A stretch of DNA of 64,000 nt. Source: Prinsepia uniflora (lineage: Eukaryota > Streptophyta > Magnoliopsida > Rosales > Rosaceae). The stretch lies in contig CM064861.1 of the NCBI GenBank assembly GCA_032719365.1, positions 78,922,863-78,986,862 of the forward strand. The letters run 5' to 3'. A program made the translations under genes and the position numbers. How positions within the stretch are numbered: position 1 is the stretch's first letter; the number at the start of each line of letters is the position of its first letter. This document shows positions 49,239 through 59,629 of the stretch, piece after piece. A model generated the notes under the pieces. That model was given only the letters and a program-made list of their open reading frames with translations, searched no databases and was not told the origin of the DNA.

Positions 49239-49871
49239 ATCCTTGCGGCTAGGATGAACTGTCTTTTCAAGTATCGCTTTGATCTCCCTATTGGACACTT
49301 CGGCTTGCCCACTTGTTTGAGGATGGTAGGGGGTGGATACTCTGTGATTTACACCATACTTCCACATCAAAGCCTCAAACGAACGATTGCAAAAGTGGGA
49401 GCCTCCATCGCTTATGATGGCCCTTGGTGCACCAAACCTAGCTAGAATATGGTTTTGAATGAAACTCACAACAATCTTAGCATCATTAGTTTTAGTGGAA
49501 AGTGCCTCAACCCATTTAGATACATAATCCACAGCAAGCAATATGTAAACATTACCAAAAGAATTAGGGAAAGGCCCCATGAAATCAATGCCCCAAATAT
49601 CAAAGATCTCGACAACTAAAATCGGGTTCAAAGGCATTTGATTCCTAGGACCTATGTTACCTTGCCTTTGGCATTTATCACATGTGAGCACGAATTCATG
49701 AGCATCCTTGAAGAGTGTGGGCCAATAGAAACCACTTTGAAGGACTTTATACGCTGTTTTCTTGGCCCCAAAGTGACCTCCACACGCAAAAGAATGAAAA
49801 AATTCAAGGATAGAATGTACCTCACAATCGGGAATGCATCGTCGAATGATTTGATCCGGGCAATGTTTCCA
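49236..49871 (-). pseudogene. Integrase zinc finger and catalytic core, Athila-B
   Basis: From residue 14 of the 224-codon open frame onward; the first 13 codons come from the inserted TRIM. The zinc finger spans H39/H46 and C77-x2-C80 (TCDKCQ). Catalytic D109 (WGIDFMGPF), D168 (ISDGGSHF) and E204 (TSGQAEVSN) keep D-D-35-E spacing. Catalytic residues look sound, but the gene is severed upstream by the compound insertion and closed by the stop at 49236. Confidence 0.93.
49867..49871. repeat. TSD of the TRIM compound, left copy (TTCCA)
   Basis: Identical to 52227-52231. Removing the insert and one copy gives continuous homology to Athila-A around 37156-37190. Confidence 0.93.
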
Positions 49872-50574
49872 TGTCAGGACCTGACCCTCCTCGGCCAGGA
49901 TCCGACTCATCTAGCACCATATTGTCCGCTTTGGGCCTCGCCCTCACGATTTTGTTTTCGGGAGCTCATGGTGCAACTTCACAGGGGGTCACCCATCATG
50001 GAATTGCACCAGCCTCAACTCGCTTAACTTTGGGGTTTCAATCCCCCCCAAAGTCACTTGAGCTCCCAAAAGGCCTAGTGCTAGATAGGTGTGTGCCTAC
50101 ACCTTTAAGGCACACCACCAACCTCTCCCAGACCATTCCCCCTCGCAGGAATGTGGGATTGTTCACCGTTCCCTTCAGGACACGGGTCTTACAATCCACC
50201 CCCCTTAGGGCCCAGCGTCCTCGCTGGCACACTTCTCGGTCGGGGTCTGGCTCTGATACCAAATTGTCAGGACCTGACCCTCCTCGGTCAGGATCCGACT
50301 CATCTAGCACCATATTGTCCGCTTTGGGCCTCGCCCTCATGGTTTTGTTTTCGGGAGCTCATGGTGCAACTTCCCAGGGGGTCACCCATCATGGAATTGC
50401 ACCAGCCTCAACTCGCTTAACTTTGGGGTTCCAATCCCCCCCAAAGCCACTTGAGCTCCCAAAAGGCCTAGTGCTAGATAGGTGTGTGCCTACACCTTTA
50501 AGGCACACCACCAACCTCTCCCAGACCATTCCCCCTCGCAGGAATGTGGGATTGTTCACCGTTCCCTTCAGGAC
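49872..50574 (-). mobile_element. TRIM unit A (minus)
   Basis: LTR 49872-50193 and LTR 50265-50574 (lacking its last dozen bases) enclose a 71-bp spacer. The spacer holds only a polypurine tract (50194-50206) and a tRNA-iMet primer site (50250-50261). The extreme shortness is the mark of terminal-repeat retrotransposons in miniature. No coding capacity; frames across the LTRs are artefacts. Confidence 0.85.
50250..50261 (-). other. Primer-binding site of TRIM A
   Basis: GCTCTGATACCA, the exact complement of TGGTATCAGAGC (tRNA-iMet), three bases from the LTR end at 50265. Confidence 0.9.
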
Positions 50575-50608
50575 TTCGGGGACATCCGATAAAATTGGAA
50601 CGATACAG

Positions 50609-50914
50609 AGAAGCAAGATCGGTGAGCAAGACCCGTGAGCTTGGAAAGGTAAGATCGGTGAACGATTCCACATCGCTCGGGGAGGAAAAGGTGAAGTACC
50701 TTATATATGTGGGCACGTATCTATCTAACACAAGGCCTTTTGGGAGCTCAGTGGCTTTGGGGGGGATTGGAACCCCAAAGTTAAGCGAGTTGAGGCTGGT
50801 GCAATCCCATGATGGGTGACCTACTAGGAAGTTGCACGTGAGCTCCCGAAAACAAAACCGTGAGGGCTGGGCCCAAAGCGGGCAATATTGTGTTAGATGG
50901 GCGGGGTTGTGATA
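50609..50914 (+). mobile_element. Lone TRIM LTR B (plus)
   Basis: Collinear with 51497-51799 and ends GTTGTGATA. It lacks its first dozen bases and is joined to TRIM A by about 35 bp of unassigned sequence (50575-50608). Confidence 0.75.
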
Positions 50915-50933
50915 GAATGCTCTGATACCACTT

Positions 50934-51070
50934 TGACAGGACCCGTCCCAACTGGACCTCGATAACCGTGCCCGGTCCTGCTCCCGTCTAACAAGTCAAC
51001 TGAAGTCCCGAAACTATCCTTCAGCACCTATCAGACAAGGGATTTTCTCCGCTTATGCCTCCGCCACTGA
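50934..51070 (-). mobile_element. LARD-family LTR scrap
   Basis: It starts TGACAGGACCCGTCCC with the CTGCTCCCGTCTAACAAGTC and CAGACAAGGGAT blocks of the 8719/29751 LTRs. A primer site (GCTCTGATACCA, about 50919-50930) stands before it. Cut off at about 51070 where gag sequence begins. Confidence 0.65.
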
Positions 51071-51442
51071 CAGAATCCCCTGCCGCAGTTCCAAGAACTC
51101 AACCTCTTTTGCATTACGAAACGAGCGGGGGTAAAACTGATCCAGGAAGCGCTCCTGAAAAGCCTCCCAAGTCAAGGTGTGGGCATTCAAACCAGTCATC
51201 TGCAACCCACGCCACCACCGGTAGGCGTTGCCACTCAACATAAAGGTGGCTAAAAAAACCATGTCTCCTGGTGGACATCGCATATCTTCAAAGATCCTCT
51301 CAAAACAAATAAGCCACTCATAGGCTTCCTCCGGATCTGCCTGGCCGGTAAATCTCGTAGCTCCCAGACGTTGGGCTCTCTCAACATCTGGACCGTTAAA
51401 CTCATCATCAGGCCATACACAGGGCTCTCGTCGTGGAGGCAT
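51053..51442 (-). pseudogene. gag N-terminal fragment of a Ty3/gypsy element
   Basis: A 129-codon open frame starting MPPRREPC. From about residue 30 it follows the Retrotrans_gag fold: AEE-like RTGQADPEEAYEWLICFERIF region, DMVFLATFMLSGNAYRWW, then WEAFQERFLDQFYPRSFRNA and EFLELRQG. The ATG lies 17 bp from a tRNA-iMet primer site at 51460-51471, the normal leader arrangement but very short. It is cut short at about 51070 by the LTR scrap. The source is probably a chromovirus or related gypsy lineage, not Athila. Confidence 0.85.
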
Positions 51443-51459
51443 AGCAAATCAATAACTGT

Positions 51460-51471
51460 GCTCTGATACCA
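51460..51471 (-). other. Primer-binding site facing the gag fragment
   Basis: GCTCTGATACCA on the plus strand, six bases from the TG of the next LTR. It is oriented for the minus-strand gag. Confidence 0.85.
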
Positions 51472-51477
51472 TTCGAT

Positions 51478-52226
51478 TGTAAAACCCGATCTTGGAAGCA
51501 AGAACGGTGAGCAAGACCCGTGAGCTTGGAAAGGTAAGATCGGTGAACGATCCCACATCGCTCGGGGAGGGAAAGGTGAAGTACCTTATATATGTGGGCA
51601 AGTATCTATCTAACACAAGGCCTTTTGGGAGCTTAGTGACTTTGGGGGTGATTGGAACGCCAAAGTTAAGCGAGTTGAGGCTGGTGCAATCCTATGATGG
51701 GTGACCTACTGGGAAGTTGCACGTGAGCTCCCGAAAACAAAACCGTGAGGGCTGGGCCCAAAGCGGACAATATTGTGTTAGATGGGCCGGGTCGTGACAG
51801 AATGGTATCAGAGCCGGACCTTGACCGGAAGTGCGCCAACGAGGACGCTGGGCCCCAAGGGGGGTGGATTGTAAGACCCGATCTTGGAAGCAAGAACGGT
51901 GAGCAAGGCCCGTGAGCTTGAGAAGAAAGAACGGTGAGCAAGACCCGTGAGCTTGGAAAGGTAAGATCGGTGAACGATCCCACATCGCTCGGGGAGGGAA
52001 AGGTGAAGTACCTTATATGTGTGGGCACGTATCTATCTAACACAAGGCCTTTTGGGAGCTTAGTGTCTTTGGGGGGGATTGGAACCCCAAAGTTAAGCGA
52101 GTTGAGGCTGGTGCAATCCTATGATGGGTGACTTACTGGGAAGTTGCACGTGAGCTCCCGAAAACAAAACCGTGAGGGCTGGGCCCAAAGCGGACAATAT
52201 TGTGTTAGATGGGCCGGGTCGTGACA
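51478..52226 (+). mobile_element. TRIM unit D (plus), complete
   Basis: LTR 51478-51799 (322 bp) and LTR 51870-52226 (357 bp, with an extra 33-35 bp near the start) flank a 70-bp spacer. The spacer contains a primer site (51803-51814) and a G6 polypurine tract (about 51859-51864). The element ends TGTAARACCCG and GTCGTGACA. No coding capacity. Confidence 0.88.
51803..51814 (+). other. Primer-binding site of TRIM D
   Basis: TGGTATCAGAGC, exact tRNA-iMet complement, three bases after the LTR. Confidence 0.92.
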
Positions 52227-52231
52227 TTCCA
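52227..52231. repeat. TSD of the TRIM compound, right copy (TTCCA)
   Basis: Matches 49867-49871. Confidence 0.93.
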
Positions 52232-53113
52232 TAGGTAGGGCTTGTCCCAAATGTAATACCTTGCTTGTTTAGCAAGCTTATTCCTTTGGTACCTGTTCAA
52301 AAAAGAAGGGAATTTCTTGGTTACAATAAAGTTAATCAAATCAGTGTACTATGGATCGATTGCTGCAATGCTGAAAAGTTGTTCGTCGGGGAATGTCTCG
52401 TGCAAGGGCAAGTGATCCTCTTCTTCATTCGAGCCATGGATGAGATGACTCATATGATCAACAACTACATTCTCACTCCCCTTCTTGTCCCGAATTTCCA
52501 AGTCAAACTCTTGAAGGAGAAGCATCCATGGCAACAATCTAGGCTTTGCATCTTTTTTGCTCAACAAATATTTCAATGCTGCGTGATCGGTGTAAACTAT
52601 GACCTTTGTTTGAATCAAGTAACTCCGAAATTTTTCAAGGGCAAATATTACAGCAAGAAGCTCCTTTTCAATTGTAGAATTGTTCAATTGGGCATCATTA
52701 AGGGTTCGGCTTGGATAGTATATGACATGAGGAAGTTTATCGAGTCGCTGTCCCAAAACAGCACCTACCGCAAAATCTGAAGCATCGCACATAAGTTCGA
52801 ATGGAAGGTCCCAATCGGGGGGCATAATGATAGGGGAGCTCGTGAGCTTCTCCTTTAAAGTGTCAAAAGCCTCCCTACATTCCCTTTCAAAGTTAAACAC
52901 AGCATCCTTAGCAAGCAAAGCACACATAGGCCGAGATACCTTGCTGAAATCCTGAATGAACCTCCTGTAAAATCCAGCATGTCCCAAGAAAGATCTAACC
53001 TCTTTGACCATGGTTAGGTATGGTAATATCTCAACAACATCCAACTTAGCCTTGTCCACCTCAATACCCTTGTTAGAAATCACGTGACCCAAGACAATAC
53101 CTTGTTGAACCAT
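52232..53113 (-). pseudogene. RT thumb, RNase H and integrase start, Athila-B
   Basis: The 254-codon frame (52349-53113) begins at the RT connection (GIVLGHVISNKGIEVDKAK). It continues with the FLGHAGFYRRFIQDFS thumb and RNase H with acidic D110 (LMCDASDFAVGAVLG), E151 and D176 (YTDHAALKYLL). A stop at 52349-52351 replaces a Trp seen in Athila-A. The start of integrase (52232-52348) then runs into the TRIM compound. Confidence 0.93.
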
Positions 53114-53128
53114 GAAGTGACACTTTTC

Positions 53129-55165
53129 TCAATTCAGCACTAGGTTACTTTCTTCGCAGCGTTCAAGTACCCGGGAATGATTAATCAAACACAACTCAAA
53201 TGAATGCCCAAAAATAGAGAAATCATCCATAAATACCTCAATGATATCCTCAACCATATCTGAAAAGATACTCATCATACACCTTTGAAAAGTGATCGGT
53301 GCGTTGCATAGACCAAAGGGCATGCGCCGGTAAGCGAATATTCCATAGGGGCAGGTCAATGTCGTTTTCTCTTGATCTTCCGGGGCAATTGGAATCTGGT
53401 TATACCCAGAATATCCATCTAGGAAACAATAGTGAGAATGCCCTGCCAATCGTTCCAACATTTGATCAATAAAAGGCAAGGGAAAGTGATCCTTACGAGG
53501 GGTAGCGTTGAGCCTTCGGTAATCGATGCATACTCTCCAACCTGTGTGTATCCTTTGGGGTATAAGCTCATCCTTTTCATTCTTAACCACAGTGATTCCA
53601 CTCTTTTTAGGCACTACTTGTACTGGACTTACCCACTTAGAATCACTTATTGGATAGATGATGCCCACATCCAAAAGCTTTAGCACCTCTTTTTTGACAA
53701 CTTCCTTCATTGGTGGGTTCAACCTTCTTTGTGCCTCTAGGGAGGGATTCGAATTTTCTTCAAGGAGAATCCTATGCATACACTTGGCTGGACTAATGCC
53801 CTTAATGTCAGAAATAGTCCACCCAATGGCCTTTTGATGGGTGCGAAGGACGTGACAAAGCAAGTCTTCCTTGGATGGAGTAAGGTTAGCGGCAATGATA
53901 ACTGGGAGAGTTTGGTTGCTGCCTAAGTAAGCATACTTGAGATTTTTCGGAAGAGGTTTAAGCTCAAGGATAGGAGGAGAGACATGAGAGGGCAAGGTTT
54001 GTGTGGTGGTGAGGGGCAAGGCTTCATAGGGGGCCTTAGACAAGTGCATGTATGGCGAGGCATTTAAGGAGAGCAATTCAGCCATGGTGTTTGGGTCCAT
54101 TGTGGTTTCGGGTTTAGGAAAGGTGAGGGATTTTTCTAGGTCATCTCCCACACATGATAGCTTAAGATTCTCATTAAGAAGCATATCCATAGTATTCAAA
54201 GGGAAATCATCAATAGGTTCCGCTGGATATTGCATGGTATCATGTATAGAGAAAGTACGAAGCTTGCCTAAAACCCGAATAGATACCTGTCCATTCTTCA
54301 CATCAATGAGGCATTCAGCTGTAGCCAACAAAGGACGTCCAAAGATAAATGGGGGCTCCCCCTTCTTGTGAATTCTATCCATTTTTAAGACATAGAAATC
54401 AGCAGGAATGCACGTATCCCCAATCTGAACCACAACATCTTCCAGCACACCTACAAGGTTAGAAACCGACGCATTAGCCAATCGAACACAAAGATGAGTA
54501 GGTTTAAGATCTTCTAAGTTCAAAGACATATAAATATGGAAAGGCATAATGTTAATTGAAGCTCCCGTATCACATAAACATTGTTCAAAATGTTTAGATT
54601 GAATGACACAAGGAAGTGAAGGGGTCCCGGGATCATTGACTTTCGGGGACATGGAAACAAGGGCTGCCTTGCAAGCTTGGGGAAGGTCCATGACATTTGG
54701 AGCTTCAAATCCTCTTTTTCCAGCAACTAGATCCTTGATAAGCTTGGAAAAGATGGGCATGTGCTCCAGGATTTTGGAAAAAGGAAGTGTGATTTGAAGT
54801 TTCTGCAACATCTTGATGATCTCGTCCTCGAATGCTTCCTTGTTTTTGTTTTGATTTTGAAACCTGCGAGGGAATGGATATGAGACATTATTAGATAACT
54901 CAAAAGACACCTTCTTAGACATTTTATTGGAATTGGAAGGAGTTTTAGGGTTAGAAAGTCCAGCATGTTGTTGGGGTACTGCAGGGGTAGCCGAAATGGA
55001 TGCATCATGTTCCAATGCTTTGTCTTTCGAGTGCAAGGGCTGCTGTTGGCTGCTTGGGCCTTGGGTTACAGGGACCTTAACCTGTGGTTCTTCATCTTGA
55101 AAGTGAGCTTGAGGTGGTTCCACGTGGGTGGGCTCATCTGAGGCCAAAGAGGGGGCAGATTGCAT
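53129..55165 (-). pseudogene. gag C-terminus - protease - RT frame, Athila-B
   Basis: A 678-codon uninterrupted frame. Residues 105-145 are the gag tail (LQITLPFSKILEHMPIFSKL). The protease active site D-T-G-A is at 199-202, with CIPADFYVLKMD and FIFGRPLLATAE downstream. The linker has SDIKGISPAKCMHRILLEE. RT carries IYPISDSKWVSPVQ, WRVCIDYRRLN, FLDGYSGYNQI and the catalytic F-M-D-D at 645-648. A TGA at 53129-53131, where Athila-A has Trp, ends it. This is the best-preserved coding segment in the window. Confidence 0.95.
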
Positions 55166-56623
55166 GCCATAGGGTGCTGGAATGTCCTGATGGTTCCAGC
55201 ACTGAGTACTCGGGTAGCTTGCTGGATTTTGAGTGTATAGCTGTGATTTGTGGACAGCAGGGGACCTGGGGTCTTGAAGTATGATTCCTTAGGGTGTACC
55301 CTGGGCTAGGAAGTTCAGTGCCACTCCGGAGGGTGATGGAATTCGCTGTTGGTCCATGGGGACCCTTCGGATTCACCATAACTTGACTAGGGAACTTACC
55401 GGGCTCTCTTTGGTTGAGTTGATTGGGAATTTGCCCAAGTTGCCTCTCCAAGTTAGTAATGGCATGTTTAGTCTCATTCATGAAGGCATTGGTTGCTGCT
55501 TGGTGAGTCCGAGATTCATTCATGAAGGCATTAGTGTGTTGTGCCATAGTTGCAAGTGTATCCTCCCATGACTTACCGGTTGAACCTTGAGTTGAGGATG
55601 TACCTTGGGCTGCATAGAAGGGGCAGCAACGTGAGGTTGTTGGAATCCAGGGGGTGGCAAGGGGTTAGCCACGGATTGGTTGTTATTCCACCTGAAATTC
55701 GGATGGTTCTTCCATCCTGGATTGTAAGAGTTTGAAAAAGGATCATTTTGGGGCCTTGAAGCATTGTACCCGCCAACATAGTTGGCTTCACCCACTTGTG
55801 TGCACTCATGCGAAGAGTGTCCTTAGACCGAACACACCTCACAAACCAGGGTATTCTTAACCTTATCCCTGCACAATTGCTTTACCAAAGCCTTGAGTTC
55901 AGCAATGGATCCATCTTTGTCCCTAGGCTCGGCCATGGACCTAGATGAGTAGCCTCGGTAACTAAATTGTTTCTCCCTTTGAGCTATCTTCTCAAATGCA
56001 ATTCGAGCCTCGGTTACAGTGCCATTTAAGATACCTTGAGATAGGGAATTCACCATAGTACGATCCCCATAACTAAGACCTCCATAAAACCACATCATGA
56101 GGTGATGATCCTCAATGTTGTGATGGGGACAAGCACGAAGCATCTCATTAAACCTTTCCCAATACTCATAAAAGGCTTCATCTTGGAGCTGTCTAGGGTT
56201 CATAATCTTAGCCTTAAACTCATTAGTTTTCTCCATGGGATAGTATTGGGTGAGGAATAAAGTAGACAATTCTGACCATGTATGAATAGAGGCGGGTGCA
56301 AGTGAATGAAACCAAGCTTTAGCCATATCCTTAAGTGAAAAGTTAAACAACCTCAACCTAATTTCATTCTCAGTCATCCCATTGATGCGAAGAGTAGAAC
56401 AAACCTGGAGAAAGTCCTGGATATGAAGGTGACGGTTTGCTCCAAAGAGGCCATCAAACGTAGGCAACATGTGAATGGTCCCAGACTTAAGCTCAAAGTT
56501 CTCAAAGGTGCTTGCAGGAAAGACAATGGGAAAGTGATCTTGGGGCATATGAGGGGCTACGAACTCCCGAAAGAGCCTAGGGGCAGGAAGTGGGACAAGA
56601 GCACGATCTTGTGGGTTGCCCAT
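55134..56623 (-). pseudogene. gag, Athila-B
   Basis: The likely start is the ATG at 56621-56623 (MGNPQDRALVPLPAPR); the open frame runs further up to 56755. The capsid domain follows: FELKSGTIHMLPTFDGL, a LKDMAKAWFHSL segment, TQYYPMEKTNEFK, FYEYWERFNEMLRACPHH and WFYGGLSYGDR. The zinc knuckle begins C-EV-C but is interrupted by a stop at 55823-55825; its G-H-x4-C half lies just beyond. The tail runs on in two frames (55520-55795 and 55134-55547), including a duplicated TNAFMNE motif, before joining the 53129-55165 frame by a frameshift. Confidence 0.92.
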
Positions 56624-56802
56624 GGCACGAGGGCTAGGTGGGGGGCTACCGTGAATTGAAGAGTTCTGGGAGGAACAAGTAGGTCCCTGAGTTGTTCCCT
56701 CCACTGAGGAGCTGAGTGACAGACATGAACTAGTACCTGAAAAACAAATAAACAAACCAAGTTAAATAATTCCAAACTATATGGACACCGTTGAGGGACT
56801 TG

Positions 56803-56820
56803 TCCCCGACAACGGCGCCA
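56803..56820 (-). other. Primer-binding site of Athila-B (tRNA-Asp)
   Basis: TCCCCGACAACGGCGCCA on the plus strand; 17 of 18 bases match plant tRNA-Asp(GUC). Six bases separate it from the LTR. Confidence 0.92.
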
Positions 56821-56826
56821 AAAACT

Positions 56827-58685
56827 TGATAGAAGATTTATCAACCAAGAAATTATGGAGGATAACTCCTAATGTAATACTTTGCAAGTGCACAAAATCG
56901 TATGACGATTATAATAGGTTTGCAAAGGTCGATCCCTCGAGGACTTGTTCAATGTGAATCCACTTCGTTTGGAATGAAACAACTTGAGAAAAAGTACAAA
57001 AACGTTGGGGGGTTTTGAGTAATTAAATGCTGAAAACAAGAGCAAAATGATGAAAAACATGATTTGAAAGTTGATTGGATGATCATGACGAATTAGGACA
57101 TGTTATCCACCTTTACCAATTATAGTTCTCCTTAGATTTCATTGATTAGATTAATTATGTATGTATCTGAATTAAGTGCCCACGCAAGGGTCCGACTAAG
57201 GCTCACCCTACACATTTATCTTCTCTTAGATTGCATGTTTAAGCGTGATGTAACCGCCCTTAAACAACTATTACCGATGGTGCGTGATAATGCATGAAAC
57301 ATGAAGAAGATTTAATGACACTACAATATCCCTAGTAAAGTGATGTGAAATCCTACGGAGTCATGATTTTAGATTACGAATAAGATTCCTCCTCTTAAAC
57401 GTGATGCTACAAATTGCAGGGTGAACACAAACATCAAGGTGATCCGTCAAGCAATTACATCGACAATTATACGCAGATAAGGTGATCAAACTTACAAGCA
57501 TAAATTGAGTTCATGAAACATAGTAATCCAAAAAATCCAGGCATACATAATAACCATAATCAACAGCCAGAAATGTAATTATGAACTAACATGGCTAGGG
57601 CTTCAAACAACCCTAATCCTAAAGGAAACTACTCACACATAACTAAGTTAACAAACATCATAATTGAATGCATAAAAAACATTAAGAGATTAGGGATTAA
57701 GAAACAAAAATACTAAGATGAATGATGTGTGAGAGAAGTGGCACAAACACTTCTTCTTCTCCCAAGCTTCACGTCACAAAGAAGATGCAAGACTTGAATC
57801 CAAAGGCACGAACAAAAGGGTAAATTGCGGCTACTTGTGTATAAACTTTGAGCAGAAATTTTTGCAGAGTTTTGGGACCTTATGAGGTAAATTGGACGTC
57901 CAAAAACAATGAGAAAACATCTATTTATAATCCCAAACACCTGCCCTAACATCTCCCTCAAAGAAAAGGGAAAGCAACCCCAAAATAAGGAGGAAAACTC
58001 CTTGTTTTTGTGAAAAACCATAGTTAGCCGTTTTTTGTGTCCTTCTTGTACAAGGAGTCCATTTCTTTCCTTCTTTCCACTTATTGACTTTATCTTTGAA
58101 TAGGAATTCATTTAATGCTATCCTAAAATCAGATTACATTGCCGTAAAATACAGGAAACATGATAAATTGCGGCTAGAGATGTTAATTAACCCTAGCCAT
58201 GTACAAGATGGTTTCTTAATTTCCAAGAAACTTCCTTTTCCTTATTTCTTGCCTCTTTAACTTCAATATCTAATTAGGAATATAATTAAGTCTTCTTATC
58301 CAAGTCAATCCATGTCATTCCTCATTGAGAAAGGTAGGAAAATTCTTCCAAAGTTGCTTGATGCACAAGTAAACCCCCTAAAACACCCTTAACCGCATTT
58401 TGTGGGCTTCTAGGGGCTAGGCCGTGACTTTTAGGGTCTTGGTGGATCTTGGTCATGTAAATCGGAGATGATGAGGCCCTTTATGAGTCCTTGATGAGTC
58501 CTTAAAGATTTAGCCTCGGAAAGATCACATTTCATTGCAAAACATGATTTAAACCTCAACTAAGCAATTTGCACAAACTTCACAAAATAGATCATTTTCT
58601 CCTATTGTTTGAATGATTATAATCAAAAGATAAGTAAAAGGGATAAGAAATAACGTTGAAATGATGCTTAATTTGTGACTTATCA
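56827..58685 (-). mobile_element. Athila-B 5' LTR
   Basis: Collinear with 44990-46839 with scattered substitutions and a few small indels. TATA box at 57922-57929. The ends are TGATAGAAG and GACTTATCA. Confidence 0.95.
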
Positions 58686-58690
58686 ATTGG
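58686..58690. repeat. TSD of Athila-B, right copy (ATTGG)
   Basis: Matches 44985-44989. Confidence 0.95.
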
Positions 58691-58989
58691 GCCGCGCTTG
58701 TGGGCTATTCCAACTTGGTCTTGTGTTGCAAACAAAAGAAAATGATTTTTGGGCTGTTTCAACTGATTTAAATTGTAATTTAATTAATATTTTCACCGAA
58801 TTTCTTCCATAATTTCTTTGTTATAATTCCAATCGGAACGATTCTTTCGCCAAAACGCTCCAAATTACAAGCTTTATTTATTTAAACATAAATATCACAA
58901 AATATATTATTTTATCTAATTATTTATTATTTTAATATTAAAAGTTAAGTATAAAGGGTATAAAATAATACTTAATTAACGACCTATCA
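58691..58989 (-). mobile_element. Athila-A 5' LTR, outer part
   Basis: It resumes the Athila-A LTR (compare 33927-34226) and ends GACCTATCA at 58989. Confidence 0.93.
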
Positions 58990-58994
58990 GTAAC
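58990..58994. repeat. TSD of Athila-A, right copy (GTAAC)
   Basis: Matches 32517-32521. Confidence 0.95.
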
Positions 58995-59629
58995 CAACAC
59001 ACATATATACATACTGATACCAATAGTTCAACTTTAACTCACATCTAGTGGGCCTCTCAATGCACGGGTATCAGAGAATCATACCCATCAACTCATATCA
59101 CCTCCATCAATACCATTAACCCATACACGAGTATCCCGAAGCACAATTATCAATACTCAATTTCCATCACAGCGACCAACATCACTGCCCGAAAATATAT
59201 TTACCCAATGCATGAGGTCTCAGTATCAACACTAAACATAGGCCAACTAAGGCATGCATTCACAACAACCGGACACTTACTGGTACTCACAATCACAAGG
59301 CCAAATCATCACCTTAAATATATGAACATACACAAGTATCAACCAAAACATCTCAAGATATTACAAGCATATATATATATATATATATATCATCCATAAA
59401 TCGGACTTAGTAGCCATGCCATCATATACTCAGTACCTTTAGGTATGTCTAAAGTTAAATTACCCCGTTTAAGCTTGCTCTCTACCCGCCAAACAAAATA
59501 AATGACTAATTATGTCATCATAAGCATCACCTTGTGTAAACTTATCCTTCACTTATATCCATCCAACTTTCAACAACCCAATTATTATGAAGTGTGAAGT
59601 CATCAGCCACTAAAAATAATCATTCTAAA
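58995..59629 (-). mobile_element. LARD-3 interior, continued
   Basis: By position this continues the interior broken at 32521. It shares phrases with LARD-1 (for example TTAGGTATGTCTAAAG near 59438 and TTAGATATGTCTAAAG near 11340). An AT microsatellite lies at 59369-59389. No gene seen. Confidence 0.5.

Larger units (their letters stand above)
49872..52226. mobile_element. Compound of TRIM-like LTR units in opposite orientations
   Basis: 2355 bp bounded by one TTCCA duplication. Left: LTR-spacer-LTR in minus orientation. Middle: a lone plus LTR, a scrap of a LARD-family LTR and a gag fragment. Right: LTR-spacer-LTR in plus orientation. The ends TGTCAGGACC and GGTCGTGACA are inverted, so the whole insert has long inverted termini made of LTRs. 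Confidence 0.85.
44990..58685 (-). mobile_element. Athila-B: complete Ty3/gypsy element inside the Athila-A LTR
   Basis: LTRs of 1850 bp (44990-46839) and 1859 bp (56827-58685) look very similar by eye and are flanked by exact ATTGG repeats. A tRNA-Asp primer site is at 56803-56820 and a full gag-pol reads on the minus strand. The size is 13.7 kb including a 2355-bp compound insertion in integrase. It is the youngest full element here. Confidence 0.95.
32522..58989 (-). mobile_element. Athila-A: complete Ty3/gypsy element split by Athila-B
   Basis: LTRs of 1705 bp (32522-34226) and about 1835 bp (43454-44989 plus 58691-58989) are bounded by GTAAC repeats. It has a tRNA-Asp type primer site, gag, protease, RT, RNase H and integrase in Ty3 order, no chromodomain and a long non-coding 3' region. 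This fits the Athila lineage. Without the insertion it is about 12.8 kb. All genes are broken. Confidence 0.9.

Noticed and set aside
49871..50638. 255-codon plus-strand frame with internal repeats
   Set aside because: It is a read-through of two TRIM LTR copies and their spacer; repetition of the peptide follows the LTR repeat.
45868..58111. Conserved 102- and 132-codon frames in both Athila-B LTRs
   Set aside because: Conservation is explained by the LTR pair being copies of one another; the two versions differ in length.
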